This document shows, piece by piece, positions 36,048-49,800 of a DNA stretch of 64,000 nt. The position numbers were made by a program, and so were the translations under genes. The notes beneath the pieces were generated by a model. The model did no database searches. It saw only the letters and a list, made by a program, of their open reading frames with translations, and was not told the DNA's origin. The stretch's first letter is position 1, and each line of letters begins with the position of its first letter. The stretch spans positions 62,001 through 126,000 of the forward strand of contig JAKOGI010001357.1 in NCBI GenBank assembly GCA_029747015.1, read 5' to 3'. The stretch is from Carnegiea gigantea (Eukaryota > Streptophyta > Magnoliopsida > Caryophyllales > Cactaceae).

Positions 36048-39000
36048 ATGGCTGCATCATTCCAGAAAAGCCTCCCAGAACTCCACAAAATCGAGCCCCT
36101 TAATGGAACTAACTACAAATGTTGGTCCCAAAAATTACTCCTATGCTTTGAACAGCTCGAGATTGATTATGTTCTGTCCTCTAAACATCTTGACGGAGAC
36201 AATACATCTCAGTATACTGATATTGAGAACTCTCTCTCCACTCCTATTGCCCCAAAGACGTCTGTCATTCTACTTGATGAGGCTACTAAGAAGAAACTGA
36301 AAAAGGATAATAAACTGGCTTGAAGCTACTTGCTGAACAACATGTCAAATCCTCTGTTTGATCTATTTGTAAACTTCAAATCTACGAAGATTATATAGAC
36401 CAAACTGAAGGCGAAATATGGTTCAGAGGATCCTGGAAAGAAGAAGTACGTCGTTGGCAAGTGGCTGCAGTTCCAGATTGTTGATGACAAATCGATTATG
36501 GAACAGGTTCATACCTACGTGAACCTATATGCTGAGGTGCTGAACGAAGACAAGAAGATGTGCGAAATTTTGCTAGCAAATATTCTGATCGAGAAATTCC
36601 CGCCATCTTAGAGCGACTACAGAAATCACCTAAAGCGCAAAGAGAAGGACCTAACCATGGAAGAAATGATCATTCATATGAAGACTGAAGATGTGAATCG
36701 GCTAAAAGATAAGATGTCTTCTCTGTCCCTAAATTCTTCTAAAGCTAACCTTGTTGAATCTCCCGTGCCTTTAAACAGAGACATGTTCAAAGGGAAAAAT
36801 AAGAAGGATTAGAAGCAGTCCAAACATCAGAACCAATTAAAAAGAACAAACAGCAAGATCTAGAAGCAGAAGGTTGTCTATTATGTGCGTGGCAAACCAA
36901 GCCACAAAGCATATCAGTGCAACCTTCGCAAAGGAGCTAGTCAGATGAACCAGAAACCTACCAGACAAGCTGTTGCACAAGCCAATATGAACGAAGGTAC
37001 TTAGATTTTTTGTGTAGTGACGCTGGAGGTAAACCTGGTGTCTAACCCCACAGAATGGATTCTGGATACCGAAACAACAAAACACTTCTGCCCCAACAAG
37101 AATATGATGCATGACTTTGAAGATGCTCATGACGATGAACACATCTTTATGGGCAATGCTGCCACCATTGGAGTGATGGGTAAAGGGAAAGTACTTCTCA
37201 AATTTACTTCTAGAAAATCTTTATGTCTAAACAATGTGTTATATGTACCTTCCCTTCGTGGAAACTTAGTTTCTAGTAGGCTCCTTAATGTTGCTTGTTT
37301 TGAAGTGAACTAGAAAGCTGGGGAAATTGTTATTCTTCGTAATGGGGTTTTTGTTGGGAAAGGGTATCGTAGTGGGGGGCTTTTTGTTCTGAATGTTACC
37401 TCTGATGCTGCTAATGGAAATGCTTCCACTTCTGTTTATATTGCTGAGTCTGTGGATTTGTGACATGGTAGACTTGGTCATGTTAATCATGCTTCAATAA
37501 ATGAACTAAGGAACATGTGGTTAATTCCTAACATTAGCACACAAAATTGTTCCAAATGTGATGTTTGTGTTGAAGCAAAATTTGCTAAAAAACCATTCAA
37601 GTCTATAACAACAAAAAAGACTCAGTTGCTTGAACTTGTGCATTCAGACTTAGCAGATTTTAAGAACACAATGAGTAAGGAAGGAAAGAAATGGTATATT
37701 ACCTTTGTAGATGACTTCTCTAAATATACCAAAATTTACCTCCTCAAGTCTAAAGATGAAGCTGAGGAAATGTTCTTGAAATACGATGCAAAAGTTGAGA
37801 ATCAATTAGACTGAAAAATCAAGAGACTTAGGTCTAACAGAGGTGGGGAATATGATACCAATTCCTTAACTACCTTCTGTGAGAAAAAAGGCATTATACA
37901 TGAGACTAGTGCCCCTTATACCCCTCAACAAAATGGCGTAGCTGAACGGAAAAATCGTGCCCTTAAGAAAATGATGAATGCTATGCTTGTTAGTTCAACG
38001 TTACCTAATAATATGTGAGAGGAGGCTATTTTAACTGCTTGTTTTATCGTTAATGGAGTTCCTCATAAAACGTTAGGCCAGACCCCATATGAACTATAGA
38101 AAGGGCATGTCCTTCACTTGAGTTATTTGAAAGTGTAGGGGTGTCTGGCTAAGGTTGCCTTACCTAGTCATAAATGTACCAACATAGGTCCTAAGACCTT
38201 TGATGCTGTCTTTATTGGTTATGCTCAAAACAGTGTTGGTTAAAGATTCATATCATTAAGTGATTATTCTATCTCTGAATATAGAGATGCAGAATTATTT
38301 GAGCATGTTTTTCCCTTGAAAAAGAAAGTGCCTAATATGGTATCTGATGTTGTCCCTGAAACTTTGAACTTGCTTGCTTCTAGTTCTGATGTTAGAGACA
38401 TAGTAACTGAACCTAGAAGAAGCAAGAGACGTAGAATCAAAACCAGCTTTGGATCTGACTTTGTCACCGCTTTCCTAGTAGAAACCTTTGACAATTTGAA
38501 TGTTGATGTCATAATCGAGGAACTTGTGTCCATCTTCTTGATTAAGGAAGATCCCAAAACCTATGAAGAGGCTGTAAGGACCACTGATGCTAACTTTTGG
38601 AAAGAAGCTATTAAGAGTGAAATAAATTCTCCTGGGTCTAACGAAACATGGGAATTGACTGACCTGCTTAAGGGTTGTAAACCTATTAGCAGTAAGTGGA
38701 TCTTCAAGAAGAAGTTAAGGTCTGATGGTTCAATTGACAAATATAAGGTCAGATTAGTTATTAGGGGCTTTGACCAGAGAAAGGGGATAGATTATTTTGA
38801 CACCTACTCTTCTGTAACCTAAATAGCTACCATTAGAACTTTAATTGCCTTAGCTGCAATCTTTGATCTTGTTGTACATCAAATGGACATCAAAACAGTG
38901 TTTCTTAATGGTGACTTAGAGGAAAAAGTTTACATGACCTAACCTGAGGGTTATGAGGTACCTGGTCAGAAGGACAGAGTCTATAGACTGAGAAAGTCCC

Positions 39001-40086
39001 TTTAGGGTCTAAAGCCGGCTCCTAAACAGTGGTATGAAAAGTTTGACAGCTCTTTAGTGCAAAATAGCTTTGGTGTAAATTTTTCTGATTCATGTGTATA
39101 TTCGAAAATGATTGGATCAGATTATGTACTCATACGTCTTTACGTTGATGATATGCTGATCTTTGGCACAAATCTACTTGTGTTAATGAGACTAAAAAGC
39201 TATTATCTTCTCTTTTTGAAATGAAAGACATGGGAGAAGCATATGTGATCTTAGGGATCAAGATTCGAAAAAGCAACACAGGTTTTTCATTATGTCAGTC
39301 ACATTACATTGAAAAGGTGTGAAAGAAATTTAACTATTTTGATGTGACACCTGTGAGAACCCCTTGTGATCCTAGCATACATTTAAAAAAGAACAAAGGA
39401 CCTAGTGTGTCTCGAACTGAGTATGCTAAAATTATAGGAAGTGTCATATTTCTCATGAACTTTACTTGTCCTGACATTGCCTATGTCATTAGTAGGTTAA
39501 GTCGCTATACTCATAACCCTAGCAAAGAACATTGCGATGCGCTTCTTCGTTTGCTCAAATGTGTTAGAGGTACTATTTATTGGTGTTTGCATTTTATCAA
39601 CTTTTCTGCTGTGTTAGAAGGATATTGTGATGCAAACTGGGTTTTTGATAATGATGAAGTTGGCTCAACTAGCGGTTATGTGTTTACTTTAGGTGGGAGG
39701 CTATTTCGTGGAAGTCTGCGAAACAGACTTGTATAGCCCGCTTCACTATGGAATTTGAATTTATTGCTCTTGAGTTGGTAGGTGAGGAAGTAGAATGGCT
39801 TAAGGGTCTATTAGCAGACCACTATAGGGCAAATAGGCGACTCCTATTTCCCTACATTGTAACTCACATGCAGGAATAGGAGTGGCGCACAACAGTGTTT
39901 ATAATGGAAAGAGGAGACACATCCGTATTAGACATAGTACGATGAAACAATTGCTAAAACATGGTGTCATATCTCTACAGTATGCTAGATTCGAGAAGAA
40001 TCTGGCGAATCTTCTCACTAAAGGATTGATAAGAGGAGTGGTACTTGAAACGTCAAGGGGGGATAGGACTCAAGCCTATGGCTTGA
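36048..40086 (+). pseudogene. Array unit A: copia gag-pol, many stops
   Basis: Starts ATG 36048 (MAASFQKSLPELHKIEPLNG), 24 bases after the LTR. The gag knuckle reads YYVRGKPSHKAYQC with two cysteines lost. The protease is WILDTETTKHFC, with DTG changed to DTE. Integrase parts include LELVHSDLADFKN and FVDDFSKYTK (37630-37730). RT has YVDD at 39141-39152, and RNase H has [20 protein letters not shown] near 39630. Stops include TGA near 36322, TAG near 36398 and 36609, TAG at 36810 and 36862, and TGA near 37462. Most are TGG or CAG/CGA codons in sister units, meaning C-to-T or G-to-A changes. The end is placed by homology to unit B. Lineage within copia is not assigned. Non-functional. Confidence 0.85.
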
Positions 40087-40686
40087 TGTGGTATGGTGGA
40101 TAACCCCTAGTGGTCAAATGAAACCATACAAATCTTCAAGATGCACTACATTCCTGTCCCTACGGCGTGTGGTAGTGCTTAGAGGATGAGCTTACGCTCT
40201 TAATCGATTCATATCCATTGTGGGGATGCTAGTGAGAAGCACTTGATAAATTCACCATTTGATGATTGTGAGATTGAGCTATATTATACTCTTAATAATT
40301 CCATAGCAATAGTTATGGTGGTCTATGTTGTGATAGACATAAAGGAACTTTACCTACATAAGTGTGAAGGTTTGGCCACCTTCTATAAGAGACCTATGCT
40401 GTCTCTCTAGAGCACTTATGAGACCCACGGTGTACGCATGGCCATAAAAGCGCTAGTATGCCTATCACGGAGTATACAATGCCTTAAGGGTTGGTATGTG
40501 TTATGAGGGTCTTAATCGAGGTCTTTCTAGCTCAAGACTTAGTTTATTAGTTGGACTATTGCTTGTTACCTCACATCACAAATGTGTCAATTCAAATCGA
40601 AAGATATTGACGCTTAAGTATTTGACCCTCTTTTGCCAGAATTCCTTTCCTAAATTGTTTTGCCTTGTATGCCATTAGTGGGAGAC
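40087..40686 (+). other. 3' non-coding part of array unit A
   Basis: About 600 bp between RNase H and LTR 2, conserved in units B and C. It ends in the polypurine tract TTAGTGGGAGAC. No gene. Confidence 0.65.
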
Positions 40687-41430
40687 TGTTAGATTAATGG
40701 TAATGGCAACAAGGCTTTCAAGCCTTTCTCCCTTTTTCTCCCTCTCTCTTACATTTGTCCTACATTGAACTTTTAGGGATGTTTTGAGGGATTTATATAC
40801 CCCATTTTCCTTGCCCTTGTTGAATAACTCAAGACTATGGTTTATGGGGTTGAGGGTATCTTGGGCGACGACACGCGCACGCGCCGCCGCCGTCTGCCCG
40901 TTCGATCCGAGCTAGGCGCGGCGCGAGCCACAGGTGATGGGTTGTGGCCCTATCTTATCTTTTTGGAAGAGTTTGGTTTAATATTTTCGTAACAGATTAC
41001 GTTAAAATCTCCCGTGAATGTTGCCAGATATTACGTTAAAATCTTTTGTAAATCACTCCCAACCGTTATGGTCTTCCTGGTCCTCCTCCTCCCCTTGAAT
41101 GCTGTCAGATATTCTGCCTTGTTCTGTGCTATTTTAATGGCGTTGTAACAGCCATATTACCCTTATAAATAGAGGGCTCAGCAGCATGACTCTTCACTCC
41201 AGTGCACACACTTCTCTCCTTCCTTCTTCTTCTTCTCTGCGTATTTTGGGCTCACATACTGTATACTCCAAACTCTTGGCCGCGAAGTGCATGCATTTAA
41301 GAGTACGAAGCTACCGGCTGCATCGATTTGCACCATAGTCGAGCCGTAATTGCTTTCAAGGCAGTGATTTATCCACGACTTAGTCTATTCAGTTCTTTAG
41401 CAGCCATCATTAACTTTATTTTCTCTAACA
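40687..41430 (+). repeat. Array LTR 2
   Basis: 744 bp, TGTTAGATTAAT to TTCTCTAACA, with TATAAATA at 41165-41172. It is preceded by the tract TTAGTGGGAGAC of unit A and followed within 25 bp by the gag start of unit B, so it serves as 3' LTR of one unit and 5' LTR of the next. Confidence 0.9.
41165..41172 (+). promoter_or_regulatory. TATA box of array LTR 2
   Basis: TATAAATA followed by GAGGGCTC, conserved at 35746-35753 (LTR 1) and 51956-51963 (LTR 4) and lost in LTR 3. Probable core promoter of the family. Confidence 0.65.
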
Positions 41431-41454
41431 ATTTGAAAGTAATTAATTTCTGCA

Positions 41455-44400
41455 ATGGATGCATCATTCTAGAAAAAACTCCCAGAACCCTATAAAATCG
41501 AGCCTGTTGATGGAATTAACTACAAATGTTGGTCCCAATAATTACTCCTACGCTTTGAACAGCTTAAGATTGATTATGTTTTGTCCTTTGAACATCTTGA
41601 TGAAGACAATACATCTTAGCATACTGATGCTGAGAACTCTTTCTGCACTCCTACTGCCCCAAAGACGCCTGTCATTTCGCTTGATGAGGCTGCTAAGAAG
41701 AAACTAAAAAAGGGCAATAAACTGGCTCAAAGCTACTTGCTGAACAACATGTCAAATCCTCTATTTGATTTATTTTATGAACTTCTAATCTGCGAAGAAC
41801 ATATGGACCAAACTAGAGGTGAAATATATTTCAGATGATACTGGAAAGAAGCAGTACATCATTGGCAAGTGGCTGCAGTTCTAGATTTTTGGCGACAAAT
41901 CCATTATGGCCTAGGTTCATACCTGCAAGAACCTATGTGTTGAGATGCTGAACGAAGGCATGAAGATGTGTAAAATTTTATAAGCAAATGTTGTGATCCA
42001 GAAATTTCTACCATCTTGGAGCGACTACAGAAATCACCTAAAGCACAAAAAGAAGGACCTAACCCTGTAAGAACTTATCAATCATATGAGGACTGAAGAG
42101 GTGAATCGACCAAAAGATAAGATGTCTTCCCTGTCCCTAAATTCTTCTAAAGCTAACCTTGTTGAATCTCCTGTGCCTTCAAACAGAGATAGGTTCAAAG
42201 GGAAAAATAAGAGGGATCAGAACCAGTCCAAACATCAGAACCAATTGAAAAAAACAAATAGCAAGATCCAGAAGCAAAACGTTATCTGTTACGTGTGTGG
42301 CAAACCAGGCCACTAGGCATTTAAGTGCAACCTTCGCAAAGGAGCTAGTCAGAGAACCAGAAACCTACTGGACAAGCTGCTGCACAAGCCAATCTGATTG
42401 AGGATAATGAGATATTTTGCGCTGTGACGCTGGAGGTAAACTTGGTGTCTAACCCCACAGAATGGATTCTGGATACCGGAGTAACAAGGCACTTCTACGC
42501 CAACAAGGATCTGATACATCAATTTGAAAGTGCTCCTAATGGCGAATATGTCTTTATGGGCAACGCTGCCACCACTGGAGTTATGGGTAAAGGGAAAGTA
42601 CTTCTCAAATTAACTTCTGGAAAATCTTTATACTTAAACAATGTGTTATATGTACCTTCCCTTCGTAGAAACTTTGTTTCTGGTAGCATCCTTGATGTTG
42701 CTGGTTTTGAAGTGAACTCGAAAGCTGAAAAAATTGGTATTCTTCATACTGGGGTTTTTATGGGGAAGGGGTATCGTAGTGGAGTGTTTTTTGTTCTGAA
42801 TGTTACCTCTGATGCTGCTGATAGAAATGCTTCCACTTTTGTTTATATTGCTGAGTCTGTGGATTTGTGGCATGATAGACTTGGTCATGTTAATTATGCT
42901 TCAATAAACAAACTAAGGAACATGCAGTTATTTCCTAACATTAACATACAGAATTGTTCAAAATGGGATGTTTGTGTTAAAGCAAAATTTACTAAAAAAC
43001 CATTCAAGTCTATAATAACAAGAAAGACTCAGTTGCTTGAACTTATGCATTTGGACTTAGCAGACTTTAAGAACATAATGAGTAAGGGAGCAAAGAAATG
43101 GTATATTATCTTTGTAGATGACTTCTCTAAATATACCAAAGTTTACCTCCTCAAGTCTAAGGATAAAGCTGAGGAAATGTTCTTGAATGCAAAGCAAAAA
43201 TTGAGAATCAATTAGACCAAAAATCAAGAGACTTTGGTCTGATAGATGTGGGCAATATGATACCAACTCCTTGACTGCTTTCTGTGAGAAAAATGGCATT
43301 ATAGATGATACTAGTGCCCCTTATACCCCCCAACAAAATGACACAGTTGAACGGAAAAATTGCACCCTTAAGGAAATGTTGAATGCTATGCTTGTTAGTT
43401 TAGCGTTGCCTGACATTATGTGGAGGGGAGGCTACTTTAACTACTTGTTTTATCTTAATAGAGTTCCTCATAAAAAGTTAGACCAGGCCCTATATGAACT
43501 ATGGAAATGGTATGTCCCTAACTTGAGTTATTTGAAAGTGTGGGGGTGTCTAGCTAAGGTTGCCTTACCTAGTCATAAATATACCAATATAGGCCTTAAG
43601 ACCTTTGATGCTGTCTTTATTAGCTATGCTCAAAATAGCGCTGCTTACAGATTAATGTCATTAAGTGATTATTCTATCTCTGAATAGAGAGATGCAGAAT
43701 TCTTTAAGCATGTTTTTCGCTTGAAAAAGAAAATGCCAAACATGGTATTTGATGTTGTGCCTAAAACTTTGAAGTTGCCTGCTTCTAGTTCTGACGTTAG
43801 AGACATAGTAACTGAACCTAGAAAAAGTAAGAGACGTAGAATCAAAACTAGCATTGGACCTAACTTTGTCACCACTTTCCTAGTAGAAACCTTTGATAAT
43901 TTGGATGTTGATGTCATAATAGAGGAACTTGTGTCCATCTCCTTGATTGAGCAAGATCCCAAAAGCTATCAAGAGGATGTAAGGTCCACTGATGCTAACT
44001 TTTCGAAATAAGCTATTAAGAGTGAAATGGATTCTCTCGAGTCAAATAAAACATGGGAATTAACTGACCTACCTAAGGTTTGCAGACCTATTAGTAGTAA
44101 GTGGATCTTCAAAAAGAAGTTGAGGTCTGATGGTTCAATTGACAAATATAAGGTTAGATTAGTTATTAGGGGCTTTAACCAGAAAAAGGGGATAGACTAT
44201 TTTGACACCTACGCTCCTATAACCAAAATAGCTGCCATTGGAACTTTAATTGCCTTAGCTGTAATCTTTAATGTTGTTGTACATTAAATGGATGTCAAAA
44301 TAGTGTTTCTTAATGGTGACTTAGAAGAAGAAATTTACATAAGCCAACCTGAGAGTTGTTAGGTGCCTAGTCTTGGAGGACAAGGTGTGTAGACTAAGAA

Positions 44401-45494
44401 AGTCCCTTTACAGTCTAAAGCAAGCTGCTAAACAGCGGTGTAAAAAGTTTGGGAGCTTTTTAGTATAAAAAGGCTTTGCTGTAAATTTGTCTAATTCATG
44501 TGTCTATTCGAAAATGATTGGATCAGATTATGTACTTGTATGTCTCTATGTTGATGATATGCTGATCTTTGGTACAAATCTGCTTGTTGTTAATGAGACT
44601 AAGAAGCTGTTATCTTCTCTTTTTGAAATGAAAGACATGGGAGAAGCAGATGTGATCATAGGGATTAAGATTCGAAAAAACAACATTGGTTTTTCATTAT
44701 GTCAGTCACATTACATTGAAACGGTGTTAAAGAAATTTAACTGTTTTGATGTGACACCTGTGAGAACCCCTTATGATCCTAGCATACATTAAAAAAGAAC
44801 AAAGGACCTAGTGTGTCTAAAATTGAGTATGCTAAAATTATAGGAAGTTTAATGTTTCTCACGAACTTTACTCATCTTGACATTGCCTATGCCGTTAGTA
44901 GGTTAAGTCGCTATACTCATAACCCTAGCCAAGAACATTGGGATGCACTTCTTTGTTTGCTCAAATATCTTAGAGGTACTATTAATTGATGTTTGCATTT
45001 TAGCAAGTTCCCTGCTGTGTTAGAAGGATATTGTGATGCAACTAGGTTTTTGATAATGATGAAGTTAATTCAACTAGCGGTTATATGTTTACTTTCGGTG
45101 TAGGGGCTGTTTCATGGAAGTCTGTGAAACGGACTTGTATAGCTCGCTCACCATGGAATTTGAATTTATTGCTCTTAAGTTGGTAGGTCAAGAAGTAGAA
45201 TGGCTTAAGGGTCTGTTAGCAGACGTGCCACTATGAGGAAAACAGGCGACTCTTATTTCCCTACATTGTGACCCACATACAGCAACAGGAGTGGCGCACA
45301 ACAGTGTCTATAATGGAAAGAGGGGACACATCTATATTAGACACAGTGCCGTAAAACAATTGCTGAAACATGGTGTCATATCTTCACAGCATGTGACATC
45401 CGAGTGGAATCTGCCGGATCCTCCCACTAAAGGATTGACAAGGCGAGTGGTGCTTGAAAGGTCGAGGAGGATGGGACTTAAGCATAGGGCTTGA
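41455..45494 (+). pseudogene. Array unit B: copia gag-pol, many stops
   Basis: ATG 41455. The sixth codon is already TAG where unit A has CAG. This is the best-preserved protease (WILDTGVTRHFY near 42465) and GAG-pre-integrase (DLWHDRLGHVNYASINKL near 42865) of the array. The gag knuckle CYVCGKPGH near 42290 is followed by a stop. The integrase region runs from 42960 to 43690, and the PQQN motif is present. RT parts include SKWIFKKKLRSDGSIDKYKV (44097-44156) and YVDD at 44547-44558. RNase H is frameshifted near 45040-45250. It ends at TGA 45492-45494. Several frameshifts and stops make it non-functional. Confidence 0.85.
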
Positions 45495-46092
45495 AGTGGT
45501 ATGGTGGATACCCACTAATGGTCAAACGAAACCATACTAATCTTCAAGATACACTACATTCTTGTCCCTATGGCGTGTGGCAGTGCTTAAAGGATGAGCT
45601 CACGCTCTTAATGGATTCATACCCATTGTGGCGGTGCTAGTGAGAAGCACTTGATGAATTCACCATTTGATGATTACGAGGTTAAGCTATATTATGCTCT
45701 TAATAATTCCATAGCAATAGCTATCGTGGTCTATGTTGAGATAGACATGAAAGAATTACCTACATAAGTGTAAAGGTTTGGCTACCTTCTATAAGAGACC
45801 CAGGCTGTCTCTCTAGAGCACTTATGAGACCTAAGGTGTGCGCATGGCCATAAAAGCGTTAAGTATGCCTATCGCGGAGTATGCAGTGTCTTAAGGGTTC
45901 ATATGTGTTGTGAGGGTCTTAATCGAGGTTTTTCTAGTTTAAGACTTAGTTCACTAGTTAGATTATTGGTTGTTGCCTCGCATCACTAATGTGTCAATTC
46001 AAATTGAAAGATATTGACGCTTAAGTATCTACCCTGTTTTGCCCCGAATTCCTTTCATAAATTGTTCAGCCTTGTATGCCATTAGTGGGGAC
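45495..46092 (+). other. 3' non-coding part of array unit B
   Basis: About 600 bp matching 40087-40686, ending in the tract TTAGTGGGGAC before LTR 3. Confidence 0.65.
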
Positions 46093-46847
46093 TGTTAGAG
46101 TAATGGTAATGGCAACAAGGGTTTTAAGCCTTTCTCTCTTTTTCTCTATCTCTCTTACATTCATCCCACATCGAACTTTTAGGGATGTTTTGAGGGGTTT
46201 ACATATCCAATTTTCCTTGTTCTTGTTGAATAACTCAAGACCATGGTTTATGGGGTTGAAGGTGTCTTAGGTGACCACAAGTGCGCGTGCCGCCGTCACC
46301 CAACCGTCCGGTCTGGGCCGGGCACGGCATGGGCTTCGGGTTGTGGGTTATGGCCCTATCTTATCTTTTTGGAAGAATTTCGTTTCATATTTTCATAACA
46401 GATTGCATTAAAATCTTCCGTGAATGTTGCCAAATATTACATTAAAATCTTTCTTGAATCACTCCTAACCGTTGTGGTCTACTTGGTCCTCCTCCTCCCC
46501 TTAAATGCTGCCAGTTATTCTACCTTACTTTGTGCTATTTTAATGGCCTTGTAACAGCCGTATTACCCATGTAAGTAGAGGGTTTAGCAGCATGGCTCTT
46601 TACTCCAGTACACACACTTCTCTCGTTCCTTCTTCTTCTCTGCGTATTCTGGGCTCACATACTGCATACTCCAAACTCTTGGCTGTGAAGGGCAAGCGTT
46701 CAAGAGTTCTGAGTTAACCATGGGGAGCAACTGACTGTATTGATTTGCACCGTAGTCGAGCCGTAATTGCTTTTAAGGCAGTGGTTTATCCACGACTCAG
46801 TCTATTCGGTTCTTTGCCAGCCATCGTTAACTTTATTTTCTCTGACA
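46093..46847 (+). repeat. Array LTR 3
   Basis: 755 bp, TGTTAGAGTAAT to TCTGACA (an A-to-G change in the terminal repeat). The TATA box is decayed to TGTAAGTA near 46570. Shared by units B and C. Confidence 0.9.
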
Positions 46848-46871
46848 ATTTGAAGGCAATTAGTTTCTGCA

Positions 46872-49800
46872 ATGGTTGCATCATTCTAGAAAACCTCCCA
46901 AAACTCTACAAAATCAATCCCCTTGATGAAACCAACTACAAACGTTGGTCCCGAAAATTACTCCTACGCTTTGAACAGCTTGAGATTGATTATGTTTTGT
47001 CCTCTAAACATCTTGACGGAGACAATACATCTCAGTATACTGATGCTGAGAACTCTCTCTCTACTCCGACTGCCCTAAAGATGCCTGTCATTCCACTTGA
47101 TGAGGATGCTAGGAAGAAACTGGAAAAGGACAATAAACTGGCTCGAAGCTACTTATTGAACAACATGTCAAATCCTCTATTTGATCTATTTGTGAACTTC
47201 AAATCTGCGAAGATCATATGGACCAAACTGGAGGCGAAATACGGTTCACATGATGCCACAAAGAAGAAGTACGTCGTTGGCAAGTGGCTGCAGTTCCAGA
47301 TTGTTGATGATGAACCGATGATGGAATAGGTTCATACCTACGAGAACCTACATGCTGAGGTGCTGAATGAAGGCATGAAGATGTGCGAAATTTTTCAAGC
47401 AAATGTTATGATCGAACAATTTCCGCCATCTTGGAGCGACTACAGAAATCACCTAAAGCACCAAAACGAGAACCTAACCCTACAAGAACCGATCAGTTAT
47501 ATGAGGATTGAAGAGGCGAATCGACTAAAAGATAAGATGTCTTCCCTGTCCCTAAATTCTTCTAAAGCTAACCTTGTTGAATCTCCCATGCCTTCAAATA
47601 GAGATAGGTTCAAAGGGAAAAATAAGAAGGATCAGAAGCAGTCCAAACATCAGAACCAATTGGAAAGAACAAACAGCAAGATCCAGAAGTAGAAGGGTGT
47701 CTGTTATGTGTGTGGCAAACCAAGCCACAAGGCAAATCAGTGCAACCTTCGCAAAGGAGCTAGCAAGACGAACTAGAAACCTACCAGACAAGCTGTTGGA
47801 CAAGCCAATCTAACTGAAGATACTGAGATTTTTTGTGCAATGACAATGGAGGTAAACCTGGTGTCTAACCCCATAGAATAGATTCTGGATACCGGAGCAA
47901 AAATGCACTTCTGCGCCAACAAGGATGTGGTGCATGACTTTGAAGATGCTCCTGATGGCAAACACGTCTTTATGGGCAATGTTGCCACCGCTGGAGTTAT
48001 GGGTAAAGGGAAAGTACTTCTCAAATTTACTTCTAAAAAATCTTTATGCTTAAAGAATGGGTTTTATGTACCTTCCCTTCGTAGAAACTTAGTTACTAAT
48101 TTTGAAGTGAACCAGAAAGTTGGGAAAATTATTGTTCTTCATAATGCAGTTTTTGTTAGGAAGGAGTATTGTAGTGGGGGGCTTTCTGTTCTGAGTGTTA
48201 CCTCTATGCTGCTAATGGAAATGCTTTCGCTTCTGTATATTTTACTGAGTCTGTGAATTTGTGGCATGGTGGACTTGGTCATGTTAATTATGGTTCAATA
48301 AAGAAACTAACGAACACGCGGTTAATTCCAAGATTAACACATAAAATTGTTCAAAATGTGATGTTTGTGTTGAAGCAAAATTTGCTAAAAAACCATTCAA
48401 GCCTATAACAACAAGAAAAACTCAATTGCTTAAACTTGTGCATTCGGACTTAGCAGACTTTAAGAACACAATAAGTAAGGGAGGAAGGAAATGGTATATT
48501 ACCTTTGTAGATAACTTCTCTAAATATATCAAAGCTTCCCGCCTCAAGTCTAAAGATGAAGCTGAGGAAATGTTCTTAAAATACAAAGCAGAAGTTGAGA
48601 ATCAATTAGACCGAAAAATCAAGAGATTTAGGTCTGACGGAGGTGGGGAATATGATACTAACTCCTTGACTGGTTTATGTGAGAAAAATGGCATTATGCA
48701 TAAGACCAGTGCCCCTTACGCCCCTTAACAAAATGGCGTAGCTGAACGCAAAAACCGTACCCTTAAGGAAATGATGAATGCTATACTTGTTAGTTCAAGG
48801 TTGCCTGAAAATATGTGGGGGGCTGTTTTAACTGCTTGTTTTATTCTCAATAGAGTTCCTCATAAAAAGTTAGACCAGGCCCCATATAAACTATTGAAAA
48901 GGTACATCCCTAAACTTAAGTTATTTGAAAGTGTGAGGGTGTCTGGCTAAGGTTGCCTTACCTAGTCATAAATGTACCAGCATAGGCCCCAAGACCTTTG
49001 ATGTTGCCTTTATTGGCTATGCTCAAAATAGTGCTGCTTACAGATTCATGTCATTAAGAGATTATTCTCTCTCTGAATATAGAGATGCAGAATTCTTTGA
49101 TCATGCTTTCCCTTGAAAAAGAAAGCGCCTAATATGGTACCTGATGTTGTGCCTGAAACTGTGAACTTGCCTGCTTTTAGCTCTCACGTTAGAGACATAG
49201 TAACTGAACCTAGAAGAAGCAAGAGACGTAGAACCGAAACCAATTTTGGACCTAACTTTATCTCCGCTTTCCTACTAGAAACCTTTGGCAATTTGGATGT
49301 TGATGTTATAACCGCGGAACTTGTGTCCATCTTCTTGATTGTGAAAGATCCCAAAACTTATCAAGAGGTTGTAAGGTCCACTCACGCTAACTTTTGGAAA
49401 GAAGCTATTAAGAGTGAATTAGATTCTCTCCAGTCAAACAAAACATGGGAATTAACTTATCTGCCTAAAGGTTGTAGACCTATTAGTAGTAAGTGGATCT
49501 TTAAAAAGAAGTTGAGGTCTAATGGTTCAATTGATAAATATAAGCCCAAATTAATTATTAGGGGCTTTTACCAGAAAAAGGGGATAGATGATTTTGACAC
49601 CTACTCTCCTGTGACCAAAATAGCTACCCTTAGGACTTTAATTGCCTTAGCTACAATCTTTGATCTTGTCGTACATCAAATAGATGTCAAAACAATGTTT
49701 CCTAATGGTGACTTACAGGAAGAAATTTATATGACCAAACCTGACGTTTCTGAGGTACCTGGTCAGGAGGACAAGGTGTATAGACTGAGAAAGTCCCTTT

